The translations under genes and the position numbers were made by a program. The notes under the pieces are model-generated. The model made no database searches, was not told the DNA's origin, and saw only the letters and a list, made by a program, of their open reading frames with translations. From Plectosphaerella cucumerina (taxonomy: Eukaryota; Ascomycota; Sordariomycetes; Glomerellales; Plectosphaerellaceae), in NCBI GenBank assembly GCA_020746995.1, contig JAGPXD010000003.1, forward strand, positions 4,774,001 through 4,838,000: DNA of 64,000 nucleotides, read 5' to 3'. Below, one piece after another: positions 42,723-54,828 of this stretch (its first letter is position 1; each line of letters opens with the position of its first letter).

Positions 42723-44317
42723 TTACTTGAAGACCTTGCCGGAGGCGTGGGGGTACTCCTTGCCACCCTCGGTGATGCCGGCCTCCCAGGACCACATGTT
42801 CTCGATGAACGCCTTGTCGTCCGCGTTGTTGCGGTCGAGCTTGGTGAACTCGTAGCTCTCGTAGTCGGGAGCGACGTCGAAGACGGGGAGGTACTCCTCG
42901 CCGCGGATGAGGAAGGCACCCTCGATGATGGAGTCGTTGTTCTCGCCGTAGACGGAGGCGCAGCCGAAGAGGTACTTGCGCGAGCCCTCGAGGCGGGCGT
43001 TGAAGCCACCGATGAGGTTGTTGGACATGAAGGTGAGGGTGAGCTCATCGTTGTACTTGTACTTGACCTTCCAGAGGGAGTACTCCTCGAAGTTGACGTT
43101 CTCCCAGAACCACTTCAGGGCGAGGGGGGTGTCAAGGTTGGAGTACTGGCGCTTCCACTCGTCAAGGGGGAAGGTGGCGCGGGGAAGGGCCTCAAGGGGG
43201 TGCTTGGGCTTGGGGGCCTCCTCCTCAGCGGCAGCGGGGGCGGGGGCAGCAGCCTTGGGAGCGGCGGCGGGCTTGGGAGCCTCGGCCTTCTTGGGGGCGA
43301 CGTTGGTCAGCTTGGGAGTCTCGAGGTACTCCTGCTTGGGGCGGACGGCGGTCCAGATGTCCTGGTTGACGATGGTGTTGTACCAGCGGGCGGTGGCGGG
43401 GTTCTTGTTGCGCCAGTCGGCATCGAAGAAGAACTCGAAGCCGCGGGCGAGGATGCCGGCGGCGAAGAGGTCGGCCAGGGTGATGCGCTCGCCAACGAGG
43501 TAGGTGTTGTGGGTGAGGTGCTCCTCAACGGCGGCAACGGCCTTGAGGGCGACCTTGGAGGAGTCCTCGACGGCCTTCTTGTTGTAGGGGACCTTGCCGA
43601 GGAGGGGAGAGTACCAGCCGCCCAGAGGGGGGAGGACCTCGTGGTTGAAGTAGGACATCCACCTCAGGATGGAGGCATAGCTGCGCGGAGGGGTCAGCTA
43701 TTTGTTTTGAGGAAAGGTTCTTGATGGCGGTATTTCTTACTCCTGCTTGGTCTTGCCGAGGAGGGTGGTCTTCTCGTTCTGGGAGGTGACTGTTATCCAT
43801 GGTTAGCCATCGGCCTGCACGCATAGTCCGCTGGTAAAGTTGAATGTGCAAAAAGGAAGGATCAGAAAGTAGAACATATCCACATAGTGGTTCAGACAGG
43901 GATAACTGTAATAGAAGGTCTAGATCATCATGTCGGGGAGGGGAGGAAGTGGTCGGGTGGGTGCTGAAGATTCGGTGTGACCCCGCCATGGCGCGATAAA
44001 AACGTACTGTAGATGGCAATGGCGATGCACTCGGACAGAGGGTAGCCATCCTCGCCAAGGAAGGCGGGGATCTTGCCGAGAGGGCTGGCCTTGAGGTGCT
44101 CGGCAGAGGGCTTGGAGGCGTCGGCGACGACGCTCTCGAGGTCGATGCCGTTGGCCTTCGCGACCACCGCGATGGCGGTGGTGCGGGGGTTGTTCTGTGT
44201 GGCGGAAGAAAAGAGTCAGCCATGGCGGGTTTCAATCGAGCGGGCAAACCGCATCGTCGGGGAATGCGAGACGAGATTGATGCGTACCTCGTAGGTGAAG
44301 AGCTTGCCGAAAGCCAT
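42723..44317 (-). CDS. Translation elongation factor 1 gamma (eEF1B-gamma)
   Basis: Four exons: 44317-44288, 44194-44008, 43789-43741 and 43680-42723, giving 407 residues. The factor holds the eEF1B nucleotide-exchange complex that recharges eEF1A. The N-terminal GST-like domain spans MAFGKLFTYE to about residue 215 (KIPAFLGEDGYPLSECIAI, YLVGERITLADLFAAGI). An Ala/Pro/Lys linker follows (APKPAAAPKAAAPAPAAAEE), then the conserved C-terminal domain (FPLDEWKRQYSNLDT, YSLWKVKYKYNDELTLTFMSNNLIGGF, WSWEAGITEGG). The second intron is about 218 nt, far longer than others in the window. Codon choice is strongly biased (many GGC, AAG, GTC), as in highly expressed genes. Confidence 0.96.
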
Positions 44318-44737
44318 TTTGAGCAGCTGTGCAGATGTTTGCTGTTCTGGTGGTTGGAGGAGGCAAGATGGGTTGGTTGGTGGGATGGGCAGAAGGAGGG
44401 GAGAAAAGTTCGGTGCCAGCGTTCAGGGCCAACCCGCCCCTCACTTCCTTCCACTCGATGTGTCAACAATTTTTCTGGCCGTGCCCCGCCCGCGCCCCAC
44501 GCCACCTGCCCGAAAGGTAGGAGCTCCACGGCAACGGGCATCGTGGCTGGTGATGAGCTGTTCGTGGCTGAAATGCGGTCATGTGACCAACAGCCGGTGC
44601 ACAAGCCACATCACGGACCGACCCTGGGGGAGAAAGATTTCGAGCCTCACGTCGATTGAGCAAGACACCTGCCCCCCGACGACGGCTCGAAACCGACCAT
44701 TCGCGACCACGGCCTCGACGAGACACGGCCGCCAGCC
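44318..44737. promoter_or_regulatory. Divergent promoter region eEF1B-gamma / uS9m
   Basis: This 420-bp gap lies between two divergent translation genes, one cytosolic and one mitochondrial. No clear TATA box is seen. A poly-purine run (GGAGGGGAGAAAAG) lies near 44394. No gene is supported. Confidence 0.4.
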
Positions 44738-45807
44738 ATGTCGACGCTACGCCTAGGCTCTCAGCAGCTGCGCTGCATACGTCAATTTCACAAGTCACCG
44801 CTGCAACGGCAGCAATGGATCACGGCGTCCGCGTCGCAGGCACCCCGGAGGAATCTTACGACTACCCCGATATTGTCCCAAAGCCTGAGCCGCAATGCCT
44901 TTGGACGTCTCGAAGAGGCAGAAATTGATATCGAAACCGTTAAATTCGATCCCGAGGTCGTCGCCGCGTCAGGCATCAGACCCCAACCGATCAAGCCCTT
45001 CGTCGGCATCGAGCACGCCCGACCCATCCCGACGACGCCATCCTACTTCACGAGACAGCCGTACTTCAACGACGCCCTCATCCGGATCACCAAGCTCTAC
45101 AAGAAATACCAGCACCTCCCCACCGCACCGCCGGAGCGGGTGTTGCCCCAGTCGTGGAAGACCATCGGCGAGTACAAGGCGACGTGCGGCGAGCCGATCA
45201 AGGCCCTCCCCTTCTCCAAGCTCCTGGGCATGGCCAAGAAGATGCACGCCATTGAGCCTGACATGATGCCCCAGGAGGTCACCGACGCCCTCCGCGAGTT
45301 CAAGCGCGGCATCGACGTGCACCTTAACGTCGCCAAGCCCCTTCACATTGACCGCTTCGGCCGCGCCGTCGGCACCGGCAGGAGGAAGACGTCGACCGCG
45401 CGCGCGTGGGTCGTCGAGGGCACCGGCGAGGTCCAGGTCAACGGCAAGCCGCTGAGCGAGGTTTTCGGCCGCGTCCACGACCGGGAGAGCGCCATCTGGG
45501 CATTGCACAGCACCGAGAGGGTGGACAAATACAACGTCTGGGCCCTCGTCAGCGGCGGCGGCACCACCGGCCAGGCTGAGGCGCTCACGCTGGCCATCTC
45601 AAAGGCCCTCCTCGCTCACGAGCCCGGCTTGAAGACGGCGCTGAGGCAGGGTAAGTCATCGCGCCCTACTCACGACGAGAGAAGACATCCGACTAACATG
45701 AACTTTGATGCGCAGCTGGATGTGTCACTCGCGACAAGAGGAAGGTGGAGAGGAAGAAGCACGGTCACCTCAAGGCCCGTAAGATGCCCGCCTGGAACAG
45801 GCGTTGA
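44738..45807 (+). CDS. MRPS9: Mitochondrial small-subunit ribosomal protein uS9m (MRPS9)
   Basis: Two exons, 44738-45650 and 45716-45807, giving 334 residues. The open frame runs on through the intron, but its donor GTAAGT and acceptor CGCAG restore the uS9 C-terminus. The N-terminus (MSTLRLGSQQLRCIRQF, many Arg/Gln/Ser, no acid early on) is a presequence. The uS9 domain is RFGRAVGTGRRKTSTARAWVVEGTGEVQVNGKPLSEVF, then VSGGGTTGQAEALTLAISKALLAHEP, and the C-terminal LRQAGCVTRDKRKVERKKHGHLKARKMPAWNRR, ending with the basic tail that reaches the decoding centre. A long ~200-residue N-terminal extension is usual for fungal uS9m. Confidence 0.93.
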
Positions 45808-48800
45808 GAGGCAGCGCCGTCGGCCCGAGGCTCAGTCGCGTCGCGAATGTATCTCGGCCAGGCCGCCACGGACGTGGCCGCCTCATCTCTGTACAACTAT
45901 CCCGTGTAAATCTAGTCGCCAATGGAAAGCCCATATGGAGAGGACACCTACCCTTGCCACGTGCCAAGACCCCAGGACTGCTTCAAAAGATGCGACGAGC
46001 CAGGCAGACACGGTTCCCAATATTATCCGTGATATTATGCATCATGCGGCCCAGGTCTCATGCTATGACACGGCCGCCCCGTCGCGTCTAGAATGCTCTA
46101 AGGGTCCTTGGCGCGTCGTCGATGACAAACGAAGCCGCTGTCAGGCTGTCAGCCGTGCCGGTCAACGGCGATGGCGATCCGACCGCGAGAGGCGGACATT
46201 CGCGAAATTATCGTGTTGGCAATCCTTCCGCCTCACCCTGGACTCTTAGTACCGCGCGCTGGTTACGGCGAGGTGGGTGGCCAGATTGGGATGTTTGAGC
46301 AACGGGCAAAGGAAATTCAAGGGGAATTTCTAGGTCGACCCGAAGAAGGTTCGAGTCTGCTGCCTCGGTCCCCGGTCACGTCTGCCTGGGGAGATGGCAT
46401 CAATTTGACGCGCAGCGCCGTTGCCGCGGACCTCACGGCAACGCTGCGGCGGCATTGCCAGATCGTGACGCCACGTGAGGGTGGGTTGGTTTCCCAGCTT
46501 CAGTGCACACCGGTGTGGAAACTCACGGAGATTTACCTGGATTGCCCGGCCGCGGGCAGTGCGTGCGGCCACGCTGTGATGATGATCACGACGGGGTTCC
46601 CCGTGGCTGTGCGCCTGGGCTCAGGGTCGCCCACGATGTGCCTTGCCTGTCCACGAGCAGATCAGCATTGACAGGGCATGCCGGACAACCCGGCCGGTAG
46701 ATTGCTTGGGCAGCCACCGGGCCATCCGGTGGTCATTGGAGTGAACACGGGCAAGATGAGAGAGCGTTCGGGGCCGTGGTGGAAGATCCCGGCAACAAGC
46801 CCTCCGCGCGCCTTGATGAACTGAGAACACCGCTGGCCTTGGCAAATATGCTCAGTGTGGCTCTGCCAGGTCACACTGCACAGCGACCCTGCCAGAAGCG
46901 TTTCGACGTTTCAGCGTCCACGGATGAGGCGGCGCCGCAGGTCAGCACAGACTCTCGGCCTCGGGGGCGCCGTAGAAGCTAGGGACACTTTTCTAGAAGC
47001 ATGAAATGAGCACGACGCTGGCGTCTCGCTCACCGCCCAATGACGCTGCCAGAAGAGTTCGCCGTTCTGCACGATTGTGAGTAAGTACCTAGGTGCCTGG
47101 AGGGGGTAGTTTCACCAGGCGTGACCGTTGCTCAGCGAGATCAGCCACGTTCGGGGTACCGGTAGAGATTGGACGCTCAACGGCAAAACGATACGATGTC
47201 TGGGGTTTGATTCCTTTTCGGAAAGCAGGGCGGCTTGGCTTGCCAAGAGCTGGCGCGCAAGCATACCGGCCAGGGCGGCAGAATCGAGTTGACGAGCTTG
47301 GGGAGAATACTTGTAGGTGCCGATCACCAAATTGTCGAGACTGACTGACTTTCTTCTTGACATTTGGAGCAAATTGCCTCTGGAGACATCCGGCTGGTCC
47401 TGATTCGTCGTCCCGATTGCCGCCTCGTCGCGGGGGATCGACAGATGAGGCTATGGGAGGGGGCGAGCAGTGCATCGTCGTGCAAGTCGCAGCCACCACA
47501 TGACGTCCACCGGAAGAGGCGCAGGGGCTGCTGCATAGATTGCACAAGTCATCCTACGCCAGCAGCCACCCGTCTTGCCGTCGTCCTTGGATCCAGAAAG
47601 GCGTGTCGTTCAGGCGGCTCACAGACATCATCGGTCCCCACCACACCAAAGAAGCGCCTGGAGCTTGCTGCACGGCATCCGACGGGGTTCAGTTCGTCGG
47701 CCGGGCCACGTCTCCAAGATTGTGGGCAACGGCGTGATTGGCATTCGCGGAGGGCGGCCAAGATGGCCGTGGTGTGGTCGGACCTTGCGGCGACTTGATA
47801 GACGAGTGAGGCATCGAATCGGCCACGCGAGACGGAGATTTGGGGTGGGCACCCTCATCGGACCAGCCCCAATCATCACGACCATCTCGCCCCAGCGTCA
47901 TGCAGGATGACAACCATTGGGGGCCTTGCTGGTGCACACACACACCCGGCGGGGAGGTTTGGGTATAGTTCGGGGAATTGGACGTCGGCAGTCGAAGTCG
48001 ACCTCGTTACCAACTCGCTCAGGGCCGGTCGAGAACAAGATACCTGGAACGGCGACGGGCCCACGACATCTGCTAGTCAATTGTCAGCAGATATGGTTCT
48101 CGTCGATGCGACGAAGCAGATCTACAACACACACGTGCTGAAGAGCTGACGCGCATGGTTGCTTCAGGGGAGCATCCTTGCCATACCTCCCCCCTGATTA
48201 GCCCAGCGAAAGACGCACGGCCGCCCAAAGTTCAGGAAGACCAGTGGGCCTTGGGCCTTGGGCCCCAGGAGATCTTCCAGTCGGCACCTGCGCAGCCCCT
48301 GTTCCAAGGTTTCCGCACCGGTACCTGGCAGATGGGGGGCCCACCCACATCACGAGCTGCAGACAGGGGTAGCGCCTCACTCCAGTTCGGGTGTGGGCGC
48401 GCGAGAAGAAGCCAGTCTCTGACGACACACCCCCAGCAAGCAGCAAGCAGCAAGGCCGCCGGAGATGAAACACAGTTCTCTCCCTCTCATCGACAGAATG
48501 GACGGACGGACGCAGGACTCGCGCAAGTGCGTGGTACTGTATCTTTGTCGACCGCATCTGGCCGTGAGGGGTCCGCGTGTTGGTGTGCGTGCGATTCGGA
48601 AAGTTGGGACGTCTATTGCCGACCGGATGGACGGGAGACGAGACGCGACGTGACGCGTTGGTGCTGACCTGTTTTGGGCAGAACTCGGGACTCGTACCGA
48701 CCTTTGGCTGGAGAGATTTTTTCGCTGGACCAGGGCACCATCTCTTGTCAAGCCCCGGACTCGCTTCGCGCGCAGGGCTGACCCCGTCTGACCTCGCCTT

Positions 48801-50279
48801 AGCAAGCGGGTGGTAATGAGGGAATACGGCAGAATGGGGTGAGATGCCTAATTGCAGTGGTCACCGGCCGGGAAAACATGCGGCCCGCCCAGGGAGAGAT
48901 GAGTGATGGATTATTTGTTGGCTCTCTTGCTTCTTTTTGCCTTTTTTTCCTGACCTGGGTATGAGTAAGGAGTTGCTCGATCAGCGAAGGGCGGGCCAAT
49001 CTTGGTGCAACGCGGCCGAGTCATTCCGGCCGGCGTGCGACACTGAAATTGCACAGGGGGGGACTTTTGCTGCAGAAGAGGCTTGCGGGTGTGTGTCGGC
49101 TCCTTGACGGGTGGTCGATACAGGCGCAACCTGGCGTGTTCCGCGCGAGATTGGCAAGACGGCCGGCCAGGCCAGGCCACAGACGAGACGGGCGATCATG
49201 GAACTTCTCGAAGCCCACGATGAGGAGAGGGCGATCCCATCCCCCCGTCCCCCCGTACCGGCGTACCCCCCATGCGTGTGTGCTGGGCGGCTGTTTGAGC
49301 TGACCGCTTCAGACCAGTCAGACAAGTCACCAGCTCTGTCTTCTCGCCTGGTAGACCCGGCCAGAAGTGATCGGACCTGACGTGGACAAGGGCCACGGGA
49401 GTTGCAAGTCGCTGGCTGGGATGTGGACCTTGAGAACGTCGGAGACGGGCAAGGCGTCCGTCGGTCGGACTGGTGGCCGACGGGCGAACGACGCCTAACT
49501 TGAGGTGATGGAAAGGGTCAAAGGGACGTCACTCGGAGTCCACCACCGCGCCGCGCCGAACTGCACCGCAGCTGCTTAGGGCTCATGATTTTTTTTCGCT
49601 CTCGTGTCTCAAGCCCCCGCCCCCTGCCGACCCGGCGGGCTCCCCTGGGCGCCGTCGGCAAGTGGCCCCGAAACGGTCGATGGCGTCGGTAATCCGATTT
49701 GTGGCTGTCCTTTTCGGAGGCAAGGTCGGCAAGGTCGAGGAGGGCCGGTCCTAGACAAGAAGGAAAGAGAATCAGTTCTGCCTCCGCGGGGAGGGGCGCG
49801 GTGATGGTCCCGATGGTAGTGCGTGCTAAAAACGACCAGTCATGGCTCGTCGCATGGCGACGATGAGGGTCCCCTCGAGCAAAATGGATCCGAGCTAGTG
49901 GCACATCGTGCAGCGCCCAGGAGTCCTGAGAAGACAAAATGGCGTGAGACGAATATTGCAACGTGGACATGTAGGGGGGGTCAGTTGCCCGAAGTACCTA
50001 GTTAGTAGTAAGAGGGGGGAGCTTGACGGGAGGAGACTCCGCGCGCGCGTTATTCGTATGACGGAAGAACCCAGACCAAGAGAAAGAAAAGGACTGGAGG
50101 CACTGCACCGTGTTTGCAGCCGGCAGGTCGAGGCCGCCGTCGTGGGCCGAAGTGGTGCAGTGCAGCGGGATGGCGGACTCTATATCGTCTGGTGTCTCGG
50201 ACAGAATGGATTTATTGGAGACATCACAAGGAAGGCGCGACGACTTGACAAGGTCGAAGGGACTGGAGGTGACACAGGT

Positions 50280-50302
50280 GTGGATGTGGATGTGGATGTG
50301 GA
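50280..50302. repeat. TGGATG hexanucleotide microsatellite
   Basis: About three and a half copies of TGGATG in tandem, then GGAAGG. The minus strand reads CATCCA. It lies in the gene-poor region and is the sort of short tandem repeat that may vary among strains. Confidence 0.7.
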
Positions 50303-50524
50303 AGGTGCAAGTCTGGTCGGCACTTTGGCGGAGGCAGGAACGACCCAGCCAGCCGGCGACTGCCAGAAGACAAGCAGCTGTCTTGTGGAAGGAGCACTCC
50401 GCCAGCTGTTGCCCACACTTCGGTTTCTCGCTGCTACTCTATCTGATGCCGTGTTTTTCATTGCCTTCATTTCAGCTCGAGACGATCAACCATCACACAC
50501 CACATTGCTGCAATCTCTCGACTC

Positions 50525-50545
50525 GCACACGCACACACACACGCA
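50525..50545. repeat. CA-rich microsatellite
   Basis: A short run of CACAC repeats interrupted by single G bases, within the pyrimidine-rich leader region. Confidence 0.65.
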
Positions 50546-53544
50546 AGAAACGACCAGCAAAACTTGTCCCAATGCCACGGTCGAGACCGGTGAAAACCCC
50601 CGGTGGGTCGATTGACGATGCTTGTCAAGTCAATGTCCCGACACCTTTCGCACTCCGTCACCGTCACCCGTGTTATTTTAGTCTAGGCCCCCCATCTTGG
50701 CACGATTCGTTCGTCAGTTCGTTCTCCGATCGTCATTTGCCCCGGCGACCAGAAGCATCCGGCAGACACCCGACGGACGGCGACAGCCAGCAGCGGCACC
50801 GGCAGCGCCAGCGAGTAAGAGAAGACAGGGGCTCCTCTGAACACTCGCATCAGTGGAACTAGCGACACCCCAGGGCGTTCATCCGACTCGCATCCCTCCC
50901 AGGATTCTCCGTTGAGACAGGCACACACACACTGCCAGAGGGCGAAACACTCGACTTGACTACGGCACCCACACCCTGGGCCCCGTCTGTCCATCCATCC
51001 ACCCCTCACGTCTCCAAGCCTCCAGGGGGGGCTTCCAGTTGAGAACGAACCGACCCTGGGGGCCCTGTCCTGTATCGGTCGGGGTGGCTCACCTGCGTTG
51101 GGGCTGGCGGTGCCTGGGGCTTGTGGGATGGATGGATGCGCCGGCCGTCTGTCCGTCCCCCTTCTTCGGGTCCTCCTCTGCCACTCCACCGAAAAGAAAC
51201 AGGAGGGGAGACAACGATGGATCAGGACCTCAATGCCCTGCGCTGGCTCGCAAGCTAGCTCCCAATGGGGGATCCATCGCCCAGGTTCCTCCCACCATGC
51301 TTCCAGACTTGGTACCTGGTGCTGAGGAGCGCAAATCCATCCGCATCTCCCCCCATCTTCTCAGTCCCTCGACAGCATTGTCCTGTACTTGTACCTACTT
51401 ACCCACACCACCTTGATACTATTGCCCCCGTCAGGGTCGTCACACACCTCGCTCGCCGGGCCCTCCAACAGCGATAGAAGGACGGACAGCCTCAAAAAGA
51501 CTTGCGACCTGTCTCTCCATCTCCCACCTGGAAGCTCAGCCGAACCCGGTGGCTTGGGACTCCCGTTCATATTTGTACTGGTGGTTCAGTCTTCACGCAA
51601 CCACAACCATCACACAAAGCAAAGCTCGTCCGCTTCGTTCGGTCCCTCCCTCGACTCACTCAATTCGCCTCGTCTCGTCTCCCCTCGAGCACGCGCGCCG
51701 CGCTGCCGGACCGCGCTTTCTGCTACCCCCGAGAGACCCCGTGGTCCCCCCACGGCCAGACGTCGAGGAGGCATAGCACGACTCGCGACCAACCCAACCC
51801 TTCCTTCGCCTGATCTTTAACAAGATCCTACCGGCACCTATCCAGGTCCCTTTTCTCGTCACATCTCTCGACGCGCGTAGGCCGGCATCCCTGACACCCG
51901 TTCTTCAGCACGGTGTACCAGCTTCGACACACGCTCCATCTTCCGTCCACCGTCCACCACCACTTGCCTCTCACGCGCACACACTCTCTCTCCTCGTCCG
52001 GTCTTTCCTTCTCTGGTTGCCCCCCCTCGACTGGCGCGCCGCTTGGCTTGGCTCGTCTTCGTCGGTCAAGTCACCCAGGGACCCCTCGGCCGCACCGCCT
52101 CATCTCAATCCGACCTAAGCAGCCCTAACCCAAGGTCCTCTCCTTCTTTTCATTATCCACATTCTTGCCTGGCAAGCCTACTCGCCGACCACCGAGAAAA
52201 AGAGTCACGCCTGCCTTTTCGGCCTTACCCCTTCCCCTGGATCGTTATAACCTATCCCCCACAAAGGACAGCCGGCCAGCCCGATCTTCCATTCTTCTCC
52301 CCCTCACATCGTCACCCTCGCTCGACCCCTATACCCTGCCGGCCTGATCTGCCCTCAGGCTTCTGTGAGCAGTCGTCTGGCCGCCATTCATCCATCCATC
52401 CACCTGCTACGAAACTTTTGCGACTGCCAGCGCCTAGTACTTCACTCACCTACCCTCCATCTCTCCCAACTTACTTGACGCCGGCCACCCGTCCGCAGCC
52501 GTGTCATCAGCATCAGCCACCCCTCGCGTCACGATAGCGGCACAAGTGCCCTGCATATTCCACGGCCACCGGCTGACGAATCGCATCCTTCCCCGGACTT
52601 CTGCTTGTCATTCACTGAAGCTCCGGTGCAGATTCGACGCCCAAGATCCGGCCCCCCCAACAGGGAACTTGCTTGTAATGCTAGACCTCCTTTCTCGCAT
52701 GCAGCTCCGGGGATAAACCCGGTCTCGCGCCAACACGCCAGAGCTTGACAACTCATCTTCCTGGCCAGTTTTATCCACCCGCTCACGTCGACTTCCTTGT
52801 TCACCTAAACTTTGAGGCTCCGGTTGATCCTTACAAGTTACCACCCAGCCTGAGGGCACGCGCCGCGACCTGACCTCGCCTGCCTGCCTGCCTGCTGGCC
52901 CTCCACCACGAGTCCACGACCATCCCGAGTCATCCATCCAGATCTCTCCTTCGGGCGTCGGTGCATGAAGAACCAGACGCACGGCTGTCTGGCCCCGCCT
53001 CGCTCTTCCTCAAGACCCCTTCGACTCGAGACAAACCCTGCCCATCCCAAGCACGTCCGAGCCTTGAGCGTCCTGCCCGTACCTGGGTGTCCCCGTTCCT
53101 TAAAACCTTTCCCCCCTCGTCCCTCGTGGCTGGCATCTGCCGGGCCCATCCCATCACACGTCCGCAACAACACCGACGCGCCACCCCTCACAACATACCC
53201 GGCGCAACCCTACCTGTCTCTGCACCTCTACCGTCCTGCCGCGAACAGCCGAGACGTCTACCAGACCTGCCTCGCCGTTCACCGCGATATCACCACGCAG
53301 CTTCGCCTTCTCTCTCGTGCGAGGGCAAGGTACACCAAGCAGAAGAGTCCCGCACCGTCGGCGCGCGCTCACCACCTCGCCAAAAGCTTACCCCACGCCG
53401 CTCTCGGCATCGCATCGCTTCGGTCTTCCGTGACCGAAGCCAGCATTCAAAGTGGCCCTCGTCCACCCTCCGGCTCGACCGCTGCCTCCGGCGCACACGG
53501 CAGGCTTGTCACCGGACACACCGACGAGCGCGCACATCTCCGGA

Positions 53545-53843
53545 ATGGAGGATCACAGCCGCCTGCGGAGACAGAACGAGGCACCAATGCACCCCTCGGC
53601 AGGTCAGAGATACATGCAGGACACACTGCAAGGCCGGCGCTCCGTCCCCGCGGGGGCATCGGAGCGCTACAACAGACCTGCGCCACTGAACACGTCGCCC
53701 TCGCAAGGAAGGGGTATGGGTGGCGCAGGAGGCTATGGCGCCTACAACTACCCGGATCAAGTAGGAGGGTCCTTTGCGACTCCCATGGCAGCTCCCGGCG
53801 CAATGCACTACCAGTCTGGATACGGGCAGGATGGGCGGCAGCA

Positions 53844-53874
<31 letters not shown>

Positions 53875-54828
53875 GGCTTTAGTGGCTACAACGCGATGCC
53901 CATGGGGTACGACAGCATGGCCGGGGCGGCAAATCCCGTCTACGACGCACAACAACACTTCCAACGGCAACCTGCAGCCGCGCCCATCATGGCCGCCGAC
54001 GTGTCCGGATCGTACTTTGCGAACGACCCCCAAAACGCGGCAGGCGCCTCCAGCCTGTCATCACACGCGCAGGCGTCCAGCAGTTCGACAGCAGCATACC
54101 AGGCACCTTCGCAGATGCCCAGCTACTCAGCCAGCAGCATGTCCATCTCGCAGCCGGCGCAGGCCGACGTGTCCATGGAGGAGACGGAATACGCGGCACC
54201 GGGTGGGCTGGAGGAGAAGTGGATCGAGTACCAGACGGCGTTGCGCGGCGTCTTCCAGAACATCCGGGGCGGCGCGTTGGAGACGGCGAGCCAGTCGCTG
54301 CTCGACCTGTCCAACTGGCTCCTCACGCAGGTCACGGATCTTGGTAAGTGGTGGCGGCCCCTGAGGTGGTAGTGGCGAGACGAAGTTGGCTGACCGTTGG
54401 GCGCACAGGCCTCAATCTCGACGATCAGAAGCTGCACAGCGACCGTATCAAGCTGTGGGAGGATTTCAACCACGCATGGCTGGGCCTCCTCCAGGCGCAA
54501 AAGGACATGTCCCTATCAGGGCGAGCGCTGCAACGGGGCCAGAGCCTGATGTCACACGACGTTCTGGACAAGATGGGCAAGGAGCTCAGCCGCCTCTGTG
54601 ACGGTATCGAGCGGCATGGGCTCGTCGACTACCAATACGGCGTCTGGGAACAGTTTATTTTCGAGAGTGAGTTCAGCGGCCCAACTTCAGGACCAGATCC
54701 TAGCATGGTGCGAAGGAGTAGAAGCTGACCAGAGGCCAGTTCTGATCGAGTGCATGGATCTTGCCCAAGGCGGTGAGAGTGGCGGCAGCGGTACGCAAGC
54801 CAACACGTCCACATCAAGCGCACGATGA
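53545..54828 (+). CDS. Low-complexity polyQ protein with a conserved-looking C-terminal helical domain; function unknown
   Basis: Three exons, 53545-54343, 54409-54666 and 54740-54828, giving 381 residues; joins restore TQVTDLGLNLDD and FIFEILIECMD. I do not recognise a named family. Residues 1-220 are low complexity: Gly/Tyr/Gln/Ser-rich, with a 12-residue polyQ (53839-53874), as in prion-like or coactivator regions. The C-terminal ~150 residues look globular and helical (EKWIEYQTALRGVFQNIRGGALETAS, LDLSNWLLTQVTDL, LWEDFNHAWLGLLQAQKDM, LDKMGKELSRLCDGIERHGLVDYQYGVWEQF). No DNA-binding motif is visible. The gene stands alone between 7.7 kb and 2.9 kb without genes, after a long upstream region, a setting often seen for fungal regulators. 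A regulatory role is inference. Confidence 0.72.
53839..53874 (+). repeat. CAG/CAA trinucleotide tract encoding 12 glutamines
   Basis: Twelve Gln codons in frame, eleven CAG and one CAA, in exon 1 of the low-complexity gene. Such tracts often vary in length between isolates. Confidence 0.9.

Larger units (their letters stand above)
45808..53544. other. 7.7-kb gene-poor region including a long pyrimidine-rich upstream stretch
   Basis: I find no supportable protein gene here. Open frames are short, overlap on both strands and lack domain character. The first ~4 kb has mixed base composition. From about 50.5 kb to 53.5 kb the plus strand is rich in C and T with few G runs (for example 51.9-52.5 kb), as in fungal 5' leaders, and it ends at the polyQ gene. 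I read 51-53.5 kb as a probable long 5' leader or promoter. Several ATGs precede the start, including one at 52965 that opens a 305-codon frame. No RNA gene was recognised. Confidence 0.5.

Noticed and set aside
42747..43724. 325-residue plus-strand frame opposite eEF1B-gamma
   Set aside because: Val/Gly/Leu repetitive shadow that crosses an intron of a conserved gene.
46171..46671. 166-residue frame in the gene desert
   Set aside because: No domain, no splice support, overlapping frames on both strands; not separable from chance in GC-rich DNA.
52965..53882. 305-codon frame as an independent protein gene
   Set aside because: Pro/Ser/Arg-rich with no domain; it overlaps a better supported gene. 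Kept only as a possible uORF.
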